Assembly: GCA_963691715.1 (NCBI GenBank)
Contig: OY829281.1
Coordinates: 186,001-250,000, forward strand
Length of the DNA stretch: 64,000 nt
Direction: 5' to 3'
Source of the DNA: HXMU1420-13 sp963691715
Lineage (GTDB): Bacteria; Bacteroidota; Rhodothermia; Balneolales; Balneolaceae
Shown piece by piece: positions 53,998-61,473 of this stretch; the first letter of the stretch is position 1, and every line of letters starts with the position of its first letter. The notes below the pieces were generated by a model. That model worked only from the letters and a program-made list of their open reading frames with translations, ran no database searches and was not told where the DNA came from. The position numbers were made by a program, and so were the translations under genes.

Positions 53998-54501
53998 TTA
54001 TTTCTCACATTCCTTTTTTAGTTGTTCAAGCCAATATAACATATCTTCTGCTAATTTTTCGTTCATTTTCTTCTTCATCAAGTTGATAACCCAACCTTCC
54101 ATACTTTCTTCCACTCTCACTTTTGTGCCATATTCGGTTGGTTCTAAATACCAATTATGAATTGCACTTGCACCAAAAGCTTTTCCTTGCCAACCAAGAA
54201 TTCTGTTAGGTGTAAAAGAATGGATTTTGGACTTAATTTTACTTCCATTAGCTTTCCAAGTAAAACTACTTCCAACTTGCAAATTGTCTTGTACTTTTGA
54301 CTTCTTTATTTTTTCATTCCACTTGTCCCAATTTTGAATATTGGTTAAAATTTGCCATACTTTTTCAGGTGTAGCTTCAATTAATATCGATTTTGTCTGA
54401 ACTACTGGTGCTTCTTGATTAATTGTCATTTGTATTTGATTTTGTGCTTTGACATTAATGGTCAATGCTGTTAAAAAAATTAGAATTAAACCTTGTTTCA
54501 T
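53998..54501 (-). CDS. Secreted SRPBCC (polyketide-cyclase-like) protein, copy in C3
   Basis: 167 residues with a signal peptide (LILIFLTALTINVKAQ). The body is SRPBCC: KSILIEATPEKVWQILTNIQNWDKWNEKI (classical start), GSSFTWKANGSKIKSKIHSF, LGWQGKAFGASAIHNWYLEP, GTKVRVEESMEGW and a long C-terminal helix. Such proteins bind lipids or other hydrophobic ligands; here probably periplasmic. Co-transcribed with the regulator 61 bases upstream. Identical protein at 56425-56928. Confidence 0.8.
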   Translation of the reverse strand: MKQGLILIFLTALTINVKAQNQIQMTINQEAPVVQTKSILIEATPEKVWQILTNIQNWDKWNEKIKKSKVQDNLQVGSSFTWKANGSKIKSKIHSFTPNRILGWQGKAFGASAIHNWYLEPTEYGTKVRVEESMEGWVINLMKKKMNEKLAEDMLYWLEQLKKECEK

Positions 54502-54562
54502 ATTTATTGAATTTTATTAAAACAAAGTTGAGGACTAATTTTTTCTGTTGGCTTGACTTAAA

Positions 54563-55141
54563 TCAAGAAGTGTATTTTGTTTGCTTTTTTCGTATTCTAC
54601 TTAATGTCTCGGCTGTCATTCCAAGCATTGAAGCTATTTGATTAAGTGGTACTTGATTAAAAAGAGTTGGATTAAAGGCAAATAATTGATTGTATCTTTC
54701 TTCTGCATTAAGTGCTAAATGAGAAACTACTCTATTTTCTAAAATAGTAAAACACTTGGCTAAAAACATCTTTTCTAATTTATTCCACCTTGGAACTCTT
54801 GTTGAAATTTTGTTGTAATTCTCTTTTGAAATAGCCAAAAGTTCTACATCTGTAGTTGCCTGATAGTTAACTTTTGCCTTTTGGTCAAAGAGAAAACCCG
54901 ATAAGTCAACAGCAAAATATCCACTTGTAGAAAACCATTTCGTTACCTCTTTGTCATTAACGTATAAGAATTCTCGGAGTATTCCCTTTTCCACGAATCC
55001 CATTTGTCTTACGTATTGACCTTCTTTCAAGAAAAAATCTCCCTCCAAAATTACTTTTGGTTTAAAGAAGTCCTTTACGTGTCGATATTCACTTTCAGTA
55101 AATCCAAAGGTTTGAGTTATATGTTTTTTTAGTTCAGACAT
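54563..55141 (-). CDS. Crp/Fnr-family regulator, copy in C3
   Basis: 192 residues. N-terminal cyclic-nucleotide-binding-like barrel (GDFFLKEGQYVRQMGFVEKG, WFSTSGYFAVDLSGFL), then a helix-turn-helix near residues 165-188 (NQIASMLGMTAETLSRIRKK). The usual phosphate-binding RxA loop of Crp is not obvious, as in many Bacteroidota members. Likely controls the adjacent SRPBCC gene. The only protein difference from the C1 copy is Arg (here) versus Ile in the recognition helix. Confidence 0.85.
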   Translation of the reverse strand: MSELKKHITQTFGFTESEYRHVKDFFKPKVILEGDFFLKEGQYVRQMGFVEKGILREFLYVNDKEVTKWFSTSGYFAVDLSGFLFDQKAKVNYQATTDVELLAISKENYNKISTRVPRWNKLEKMFLAKCFTILENRVVSHLALNAEERYNQLFAFNPTLFNQVPLNQIASMLGMTAETLSRIRKKQTKYTS

Positions 55142-55173
55142 ATTTTTATTGGCTAGTCAATATGGCATACAAC

Positions 55174-55239
55174 GTTCAGGCTATGAAGCGTAGGAACGGT
55201 TTGGTTGGTTAGGCCTATGCTTTATAGCCATTGTTAGGC
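55174..55239 (-). repeat. attC-like site of cassette C2
   Basis: Minus strand GCCTAAC (55233-55239), arms ATGGCTATAAAGCATAGG and CCTACGCTTCATAGCCTGAAC paired with bulges, then AAC|GTTGTAT of the next cassette. At 66 bp it is close to classical short attC sites. No ORF-less cassette intervenes between C2 and C3. Confidence 0.8.
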
Positions 55240-55721
55240 ACTTTATTTATTTCATAGCCAACTTGAACAGGTTTTAATAATTCTTCCGATTCAAGTTTAG
55301 TCAGCAATAGCTTTATTTTATTCAGTCTTGTTTTTTGATTATTCATCCAGGTTTTGTCCGAAATAGGCGCACCTATTACACCTAAAATACTTTCTGGAGT
55401 TAATATTAATTGTTCATTTCTATTGTTCAGGTCAATCAGTAAATCTTTAAGATTATTCATTGTCAGACTTTCGGGGTCTGCCTTTCCAATTACCGAATGC
55501 TTAATCCAAAGAGGTTCAGAAGTTTCGTTATTAGTCTCCTGTTCTCCAAAGGATTTTAAACCTTTTAGCATTTTATCATCTTCAATGTAAAAAGTTGTTG
55601 GGTGTGGTCTAGACGGTCTTGCAGCAACAGTTACTAATTGACCTAAACGAAAGTCTGGGTTATCTCTCCAAACTCTCTCAAGTTCCATGAGTATTTCTGG
55701 TATTCTGTTTATATCTCTCAC
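55215..55721 (-). CDS. DUF1040-like small protein (cassette C2)
   Basis: 168 residues starting MRDINRIPEILMELERVWRDNPDFRLGQLV, which strongly resembles the YihD/DUF1040 pattern (helix, then DxRLGQLxxN); the middle holds FYIEDDKML and the rest is unrelated to me. The reading frame passes through the GCCTAAC box and ends inside the attC-like stem, so the last ten residues are encoded by the recombination site. Partner gene upstream is 10 bases away. Confidence 0.6.
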   Translation of the reverse strand: MRDINRIPEILMELERVWRDNPDFRLGQLVTVAARPSRPHPTTFYIEDDKMLKGLKSFGEQETNNETSEPLWIKHSVIGKADPESLTMNNLKDLLIDLNNRNEQLILTPESILGVIGAPISDKTWMNNQKTRLNKIKLLLTKLESEELLKPVQVGYEINKVPNNGYKA

Positions 55722-55731
55722 TAATTATAGT

Positions 55732-56151
55732 TTATTCTAAGTCATCAATTATCTCTGACAAATTAAGGTCTAAGTCTTTCATTACTTGATCAACATCATA
55801 TTCGAAATCTTTGGGAATATTGACAGTAGCTATTCCACCAAAGTCAACTTGCCAGAATCCACCTCTTTTCCCAAGTTCATCACCTAACATCTTATATTCA
55901 GATTCTTTGTATTTAGGATTCAGGAAAAAGCGTCTTGTAATGAAATCAGAGTCCTTAGTTATTCTAATAATTTCATGCTTTCCTTCAGTGTTAATTCTTG
56001 TTTCAAATTCAGTTCCTAGGGTCAAGCGGCAATTCCAAATGTCATTATCAGTCATTCTGAATTTATTTTCAGCTAGTTGTTCAACGTACATGGTTGCAGT
56101 TGACCTTTCTCTTTTATCATAAAGTTCTATTTTGACTTCTTTGCTGTCCAT
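55732..56151 (-). CDS. Hypothetical protein (cassette C2, first gene)
   Basis: 139 residues, acidic, with beta-rich N-terminus (VKIELYDKRERSTATMYVEQ) and FGGIATVNIPKDFEYDVDQV near the end, a little like DUF4265-type small proteins; the family is not certain. It and the following gene are carried together, a two-gene cassette that could be a functional pair. Confidence 0.55.
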   Translation of the reverse strand: MDSKEVKIELYDKRERSTATMYVEQLAENKFRMTDNDIWNCRLTLGTEFETRINTEGKHEIIRITKDSDFITRRFFLNPKYKESEYKMLGDELGKRGGFWQVDFGGIATVNIPKDFEYDVDQVMKDLDLNLSEIIDDLE

Positions 56152-56168
56152 TTCTTATTGTGCCTAAC

Positions 56169-56293
56169 GTGCCGGGCTAAGTTCAGTTGGTTTTACCTAT
56201 TGAATTTAGTGAGGGTTGGGATGAGTTGCTACGCAACTCCTGAACTTAGCCCGGCACGTTGGAGAAGATGAGCGGAGCGAATTCTTCTCCAAC
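56169..56293 (-). repeat. ORF-less 125-bp cassette, copy 2
   Basis: Hairpin 56258-56293 and 89-bp palindrome 56169-56257, with the same arms as the other copies, between C1 and C2. Preceded (plus strand) by TGCCTAAC, the complement of the C2 head. Confidence 0.9.
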
Positions 56294-56417
56294 ATTTTGT
56301 GTATGGGTAGTAGCGGATTTCTACTCACAAACCTTTCGGTTTTGCACTGACCTTTGTTTTATGTTCATACCTTTATTTTAGCACTTAAACCGCTATTACT
56401 TATACACCGTGTTGTAT
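56294..56417 (-). repeat. attC-like site of cassette C1
   Basis: Same as the C3 site apart from the first base. ATACAAC box at 56411-56417, arms with GTGTAT and ATACAC, ending at AAC|ATTTTG where C3 has AAC|GTTTTG. Confidence 0.75.
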
Positions 56418-56424
56418 GCCGTAT

Positions 56425-56928
56425 TTATTTCTCACATTCCTTTTTTAGTTGTTCAAGCCAATATAACATATCTTCTGCTAATTTTTCGTTCATTTTCTTC
56501 TTCATCAAGTTGATAACCCAACCTTCCATACTTTCTTCCACTCTCACTTTTGTGCCATATTCGGTTGGTTCTAAATACCAATTATGAATTGCACTTGCAC
56601 CAAAAGCTTTTCCTTGCCAACCAAGAATTCTGTTAGGTGTAAAAGAATGGATTTTGGACTTAATTTTACTTCCATTAGCTTTCCAAGTAAAACTACTTCC
56701 AACTTGCAAATTGTCTTGTACTTTTGACTTCTTTATTTTTTCATTCCACTTGTCCCAATTTTGAATATTGGTTAAAATTTGCCATACTTTTTCAGGTGTA
56801 GCTTCAATTAATATCGATTTTGTCTGAACTACTGGTGCTTCTTGATTAATTGTCATTTGTATTTGATTTTGTGCTTTGACATTAATGGTCAATGCTGTTA
56901 AAAAAATTAGAATTAAACCTTGTTTCAT
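56425..56928 (-). CDS. Secreted SRPBCC protein, copy in C1
   Basis: 167 residues, identical to the protein at 53998-54501: signal peptide, then SRPBCC fold. See that entry for motifs. As part of the cassette nearest the recombinase it should be the better expressed copy if a promoter lies in or near the recombinase gene. Confidence 0.8.
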   Translation of the reverse strand: MKQGLILIFLTALTINVKAQNQIQMTINQEAPVVQTKSILIEATPEKVWQILTNIQNWDKWNEKIKKSKVQDNLQVGSSFTWKANGSKIKSKIHSFTPNRILGWQGKAFGASAIHNWYLEPTEYGTKVRVEESMEGWVINLMKKKMNEKLAEDMLYWLEQLKKECEK

Positions 56929-56989
56929 ATTTATTGAATTTTATTAAAACAAAGTTGAGGACTAATTTTTTCTGTTGGCTTGACTTAAA

Positions 56990-57568
56990 TCAAGAAGTGT
57001 ATTTTGTTTGCTTTTTTCGTATTATACTTAATGTCTCGGCTGTCATTCCAAGCATTGAAGCTATTTGATTAAGTGGTACTTGATTAAAAAGAGTTGGATT
57101 AAAGGCAAATAATTGATTGTATCTTTCTTCTGCATTAAGTGCTAAATGAGAAACTACTCTATTTTCTAAAATAGTAAAACACTTGGCTAAAAACATCTTT
57201 TCTAATTTATTCCACCTTGGAACTCTTGTTGAAATTTTGTTGTAATTCTCTTTTGAAATAGCCAAAAGTTCTACATCTGTAGTTGCCTGATAGTTAACTT
57301 TTGCCTTTTGGTCAAAGAGAAAACCCGATAAGTCAACAGCAAAATATCCACTTGTAGAAAACCATTTCGTTACCTCTTTGTCATTAACGTATAAGAATTC
57401 TCGGAGTATTCCCTTTTCCACGAATCCCATTTGTCTTACGTATTGACCTTCTTTCAAGAAAAAATCTCCCTCCAAAATTACTTTTGGTTTAAAGAAGTCC
57501 TTTACGTGTCGATATTCACTTTCAGTAAATCCAAAGGTTTGAGTTATATGTTTTTTTAGTTCAGACAT
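56990..57568 (-). CDS. Crp/Fnr-family regulator, copy in C1 (altered recognition helix)
   Basis: 192 residues, equal to the protein at 54563-55141 except that TLSRIRKK has become TLSIIRKK, from a single C-to-A change on the plus strand (near 57034). The changed Arg lies in the predicted recognition helix and probably touches DNA, so this copy may have lost or changed its target. 61 bases upstream of its SRPBCC partner. Confidence 0.85.
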   Translation of the reverse strand: MSELKKHITQTFGFTESEYRHVKDFFKPKVILEGDFFLKEGQYVRQMGFVEKGILREFLYVNDKEVTKWFSTSGYFAVDLSGFLFDQKAKVNYQATTDVELLAISKENYNKISTRVPRWNKLEKMFLAKCFTILENRVVSHLALNAEERYNQLFAFNPTLFNQVPLNQIASMLGMTAETLSIIRKKQTKYTS

Positions 57569-57600
57569 ATTTTTATTGGCTAGTCAATATGGCATACAAC

Positions 57601-57725
57601 GTGCCGGGCTAAGTTCAGTTGGTTTTACCTATTGAATTTAGTGAGGGTTGGGATGAGTTGCTACGCAACTCCTGAACTTAGCCCGGCACGTTGGAGAAGA
57701 GGAGCGGAGCGAATTCTTCTCCAAC
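57601..57725 (-). repeat. ORF-less 125-bp cassette, copy 1, beside the recombinase
   Basis: Hairpin 57690-57725 and 89-bp palindrome 57601-57689. This copy has GGAGCGGAGCG in the loop, exactly as the copy in the prophage at 5311-5346 (reverse complement). It is the first unit of the array. Confidence 0.9.
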
Positions 57726-57815
57726 ATTAGAATATAATGAACTCCATTCATTATATCCCAGTTTGATCTTTAAGTATTATTCATCATATTCCAATATACA
57801 TAGAATATAATGAAC
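57726..57815. promoter_or_regulatory. attI-like/promoter region with direct repeats
   Basis: TAGAATATAATGAAC occurs at 57728-57742 and again at 57801-57815, where it covers the recombinase ATG; the two are 73 bases apart. The first copy begins two bases from the end of the first cassette. This is where an attI site and the recombinase promoter are expected; direct repeats beside the core are known in attI1. Function is inferred. Confidence 0.5.
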
Positions 57816-58652
57816 AAAAACAACTTACTCTCTAAATATAAACATCAGCTTATTCTTAAAAACTTTAGTACTGCTACTATTTCATGTTATTTAAGCTGCA
57901 TTCAATTATTCTTTGTATATGTAAGTAAAAATAACTTAAAAGAAATAGATGGTGATCAACTTCAATTATATTTTACTCAGTGTAAGATTCAACATGGGTA
58001 TAGTTATTCCACCATGAAACAGCATTTAGCAGCTGTTAGGTTTTTATACTTCGATGTACTAAACAAACCTATTGATTTTGATTTCAATATTAAGATGAAA
58101 AAACCTTCTACCATTCCAGAAGTATTATCGGTGGAGGAAGTTCAACGTCTTTTTAATTCCTTTAAAAATATTAAACATAAAGCCATCTTTACCTTGTGTT
58201 ATTCTGCAGGTTTACGATTAAGTGAAATTCTAAATCTTAAGATTAGTGATATAGATTCAGCTAGAATGCAAATCCGTATATCACAATCAAAAGGGAAGAA
58301 AGATAGGTACTCTATACTTGCTCCAAATGTGCTAAAATTGCTTCGAAACTATGTAAAGGAATATCAACCTAATACCTATCTTTTTGAAGGCCAATCGGGT
58401 GGCAAATATTCTAGTGCTTCTGTTCAAAGTTTAATGCGAAAACATAGGAAATTGGCGGGTATCAAAAAGAAAGCTACCCCACATACGCTTCGACATAGTT
58501 TTGCCACACATTTATTAGATAATGGTACTGATATTCGTTTTATACAGGAGCTGCTTGGGCATCAGCATATTTCAACCACTCAAATATACACCCATGTGAC
58601 TACGCGAAGTTTGAAAGAGGTGAAAAGTCCCATCGAGCATGTAATCCTATAA
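57810..58652 (+). CDS. Short tyrosine recombinase driving the cassette array (IntI-like, lacks IntI domain)
   Basis: 280 residues. N-terminal SAM-like core-binding domain (LKNFSTATISCYLSCIQLFF, YSTMKQHLAAVRFLYFDVL), then the catalytic domain: Arg in SAGLRLSEIL (about 136), Lys in KGKKDRY (about 164), HTLRHSFATHLL (His/Arg about 226-229), GHQHIS (about 251) and the nucleophile Tyr in TQIYTHV (about 260). The end SPIEHVIL resembles IntI ends. IntI proteins are about 320-340 residues and have an added domain between the Lys strand and HxLRH; here that interval is only about 60 residues, so the domain is absent. Transcribed away from the cassettes. Confidence 0.85.
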   Translation: MNKNNLLSKYKHQLILKNFSTATISCYLSCIQLFFVYVSKNNLKEIDGDQLQLYFTQCKIQHGYSYSTMKQHLAAVRFLYFDVLNKPIDFDFNIKMKKPSTIPEVLSVEEVQRLFNSFKNIKHKAIFTLCYSAGLRLSEILNLKISDIDSARMQIRISQSKGKKDRYSILAPNVLKLLRNYVKEYQPNTYLFEGQSGGKYSSASVQSLMRKHRKLAGIKKKATPHTLRHSFATHLLDNGTDIRFIQELLGHQHISTTQIYTHVTTRSLKEVKSPIEHVIL

Positions 58653-58675
58653 CTCTTCTGTTTTAGGATTGTAAA

Positions 58676-58712
58676 TCAAAAAAAGCCCAACTGTATCAGT
58701 CGGGCTTTTCAA
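58676..58712. terminator. Bidirectional terminator between recombinase and clpC
   Basis: AAAAAAAGCCC and GGGCTTTT form a stem around AACTGTATCAGTC, with A-run and T-run on the two sides. It can end both the recombinase transcript and the clpC transcript, which converge here. Confidence 0.7.
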
Positions 58713-58750
58713 TGTCAATGGTAAGCATCTAACACGCAATATTCGTGTTT

Positions 58751-61339
58751 CTATGCTTCTTTGGCTTCTTCCGATTCATCTCTCTGTTCATTGGTAGAAT
58801 TGGAGTCACTTTTCGCTTCAACATCAGCTTCCGACCAATCAAATTCTAAATCATCTCGAGATTTGTTCATTTTGATCTTTATGGTAGAGCCTTCTGGTTT
58901 TTTATGTTCAAGCAGTTCTTCTGCTAAAGGATCCTCTATATATTTTTGGATGGCTCGTTTGAGTGGCCTAGCTCCATATTTTGGATCAAAACCACGTTCG
59001 GTGATAAACTCTTTCGCACCTTTCGTGATTTCTACAAGGTAACCGACTTCTTTAATTCGGTCGAATAATTCTACTGATAGAATGTCGATGATTTGGAAAA
59101 TATCACTTTTCTCAAGTGGTTTGAAGGTGATGACATCATCAATTCGATTTAGGAATTCAGGATTAAACACCTTTTTTAGGGCATCCTGTATGGTGGTTTT
59201 CATTTTGGCATAATCGAAAGCCGTCTCATTAACATCACCAAAGCCTATTCCTTTACCCATGTTTTTAATATCACGGGCACCAATATTGGAGGTCATAATA
59301 ATGATCGTGTTTCTAAAATCGATACGTCGACCTAAACTATCGGTTAAAATACCATCATCAAGTACTTGTAGTAAAATGTTAAATACATCAGGGTGAGCTT
59401 TTTCAATCTCATCAAGAAGTACCACACTGTAGGGCTTTCTTCGTACTTTTTCAGTAAGTACACCGCCTTCTTCATATCCAACGTAGCCAGGAGGCGCTCC
59501 TATCAATCGCGAAACTGAAAATTTCTCCATGTATTCACTCATATCTATTCTAATGAGAGCTTCGTCTTTATCGAATAGATATTTAGCTAGTACTTTAGCC
59601 ATTTCAGTTTTTCCAACCCCTGTTGGACCTAAAAATATGAAGGAACCAATAGGTCTTGATGGATCTTTAAGGCCTGCTCTGGTTCGTTGTATAGCTTTCG
59701 TAAGTTTAATGATGGCTTCATCTTGACCAACTACTTTACCAGCAAGACTTTCTTTCATTTTTAGAAGCTTCATGCCTTCATTTTGGCTAATCTTGTTAAC
59801 CGGTACACCGCTCATCATCGCGATTACAGAAGCAACATCTTCTTCAATCACATCAAAAACGATACTTTCACTTTCTTTTTCCCATTCACGTTGAGCTACT
59901 TCAAGGTCTTCGATTAAACGTTTTTCTTTGTCTCGTAGTCGCGCAGCTTCTTCAAAACGTTGTTTTTTAACCATGGAGTTTTTTTCAACGCTCGTGGTTT
60001 CAATTTCTTCCTCAAGTTGAATGATGTGCTTAGGTACGGTTATGTTTGCTAAGTGAACACGAGCACCCGCTTCGTCTAGTGCATCGATTGCTTTATCTGG
60101 TAAAAAATGATCTGTTACGTATCTGTCAGTCAATTTCACGCAGGCAGCGAGTGCTTCAGGCAGGTAGTTTACGCTGTGATGCTTCTCGTATTTACCTTTA
60201 ATTTGTTCTAGAATCTCTATGGTTTCCTCTGGAGTGGTAGGATCAACCATAATTTTTTGGAATCGACGTTCAAGCGCTCCATCTTTTTCAATAAACTGGC
60301 GATATTCGTTCAACGTTGTGGCCCCGATAGCTTGTATATCGCCACGCGCAAGCGCAGGCTTTAACATATTGGAGGCATCTAGTGATCCGCTAGCTCCACC
60401 TGCGCCAACAATAGTATGGAGTTCATCAATGAATAGAATAACATTATCTGTTTTTTCTAATTCAGTCATTACGGCTTTCATGCGCTCTTCAAATTGCCCA
60501 CGATATTTAGTCCCAGCAACTAAAGCCGCTAAATCGAGGGCAATAACTCGCTTATCATAAAGAACTCGTGATACTTTTCGTTGAATTATGCGTGCAGCTA
60601 GCCCTTCTGCTATTGCTGTTTTACCAACACCTGGCTCACCGATGAGAACAGGATTGTTCTTTTTTCTTCTACTCAAGACTTGAGCAACACGTTCAATTTC
60701 TTTATCACGACCTATTATTGGGTCTAATTTTCCTTCTTCGGCCATTTGTGTTAAATCACGACCGAAATTATCGAGCACGGGTGTTTTTGATTTATCCATT
60801 CTTTTTTCTCTTGCACTTCCTGTTCCTGATGCTCCACCTTTTGATGGAGGTGTACTTGCACTAGCTGAAACAGAAGAACTATCATCTGTATCTTCTCTAG
60901 ATTTACCAGAGATAATTAAATCTAATTCTTCTCGTACGGCATCATACGAAACGTTAAATTGTTGTAAAATTTGAGCGGCAATGTTTTCATCATCTCTTAG
61001 CAGAGACAATAACAAGTGCTCTGTACCTATGGTATCGCTTTTGTATAGTTTGGCTTCTAGATAGGTAATTCGTAATACTTTTTCTGCTTGTTTTGTAAGT
61101 GGTATGTTACCAACGGTCACAGAACCGCCCGTCCCACGTACAGTATCTTCAATGGTCTTTTTTAATTTGAAAAGATCACAATCAAGATTTTTTAAAATAC
61201 GTACTGCAACGCCATCGCCTAATCGAACAATGCCTAAAATTAAATGCTCCGTACCGATATAGTCATGTCCTAGTCGCAGGGCTTCCTCTCTGCTGAATTG
61301 TATAACATCGCGAACTTTGCTTGAAAAATTACCCTCCAT
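58751..61339 (-). CDS. clpC: ATP-dependent Clp protease ATPase subunit ClpC
   Basis: 862 residues. Two N-terminal Clp repeats (residues 1-145, IGTEHLILGIVRLGDG and IGTEHLLLSLLRDDEN), AAA+ domain 1 with Walker A GEPGVGKTAIAEG and Walker B VILFIDELHTIVGAG, a UVR-type coiled coil (KKQRFEEAARLRDKEK), AAA+ domain 2 with GPTGVGKTEMAK, VVLLDEIEKAHPDVF and the C-terminal small domain. Unfolds proteins for ClpP. Acidic tail after residue 835. No clpP in the window. Full length and ordinary. Confidence 0.96.
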   Translation of the reverse strand: MEGNFSSKVRDVIQFSREEALRLGHDYIGTEHLILGIVRLGDGVAVRILKNLDCDLFKLKKTIEDTVRGTGGSVTVGNIPLTKQAEKVLRITYLEAKLYKSDTIGTEHLLLSLLRDDENIAAQILQQFNVSYDAVREELDLIISGKSREDTDDSSSVSASASTPPSKGGASGTGSAREKRMDKSKTPVLDNFGRDLTQMAEEGKLDPIIGRDKEIERVAQVLSRRKKNNPVLIGEPGVGKTAIAEGLAARIIQRKVSRVLYDKRVIALDLAALVAGTKYRGQFEERMKAVMTELEKTDNVILFIDELHTIVGAGGASGSLDASNMLKPALARGDIQAIGATTLNEYRQFIEKDGALERRFQKIMVDPTTPEETIEILEQIKGKYEKHHSVNYLPEALAACVKLTDRYVTDHFLPDKAIDALDEAGARVHLANITVPKHIIQLEEEIETTSVEKNSMVKKQRFEEAARLRDKEKRLIEDLEVAQREWEKESESIVFDVIEEDVASVIAMMSGVPVNKISQNEGMKLLKMKESLAGKVVGQDEAIIKLTKAIQRTRAGLKDPSRPIGSFIFLGPTGVGKTEMAKVLAKYLFDKDEALIRIDMSEYMEKFSVSRLIGAPPGYVGYEEGGVLTEKVRRKPYSVVLLDEIEKAHPDVFNILLQVLDDGILTDSLGRRIDFRNTIIIMTSNIGARDIKNMGKGIGFGDVNETAFDYAKMKTTIQDALKKVFNPEFLNRIDDVITFKPLEKSDIFQIIDILSVELFDRIKEVGYLVEITKGAKEFITERGFDPKYGARPLKRAIQKYIEDPLAEELLEHKKPEGSTIKIKMNKSRDDLEFDWSEADVEAKSDSNSTNEQRDESEEAKEA

Positions 61340-61473
61340 GTGATAAGTCCTTAAATAATTGTGATAATTCTATTCTCTTGTGGCAAAAAACGAGCCAATT
61401 TGGAAATTAGTTCATTTATTCACGAATGTAGTAGAGCACGTAAGGAAAAGCAAACTAAAAGGTGTACTAATCT

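Larger units (their letters stand above)
53867..55173 (-). repeat. Cassette C3: duplicate of C1, 1307 bp
   Basis: Same length and almost the same sequence as 56294-57600. By eye I find two differences: the first base (G here, A there) and one substitution in the regulator gene near 54607. Identity stops at both ends exactly at the AAC|GT cores, so one whole cassette has been copied and reinserted. Confidence 0.9.
56294..57600 (-). repeat. Cassette C1, 1307 bp (original or copy of C3)
   Basis: Contains the regulator and SRPBCC genes. As the first coding cassette beside the recombinase it is in the position where integrons insert new cassettes, so it is probably the newer copy. Its head GTTGTATGCC is complementary to GGCATACAAC at its own attC-like site. 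Confidence 0.85.
49740..58652 (-). mobile_element. Integron-like gene cassette array with divergent tyrosine recombinase
   Basis: Genes transcribed leftward are separated by palindromic sites with AAC|GT cores; the recombinase (57810-58652) is transcribed the other way, as in an integron. Reading from the recombinase outward: ORF-less cassette, C1 (56294-57600), ORF-less cassette, C2 (55174-56168), C3 (53867-55173, a copy of C1), ORF-less cassette, C4 (53149-53741), ORF-less cassette, C5 (to about 50747, with an IS110-type element), a damaged ORF-less cassette, C6 (49865-50705), another degenerate one. The left limit is uncertain and may reach 48.0 kb. Confidence 0.75.

Noticed and set aside
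53927..54160. Plus-strand frames of 77 codons repeated at 56354
   Set aside because: They are antisense to the SRPBCC gene and its attC-like site; repetition only reflects the cassette duplication.
57810..58652. Naming the recombinase a canonical IntI
   Set aside because: It has the R-K-HxxR-H-Y residues and the setting, but lacks the extra segment between the Lys strand and HTLRH and is about 50 residues too short.
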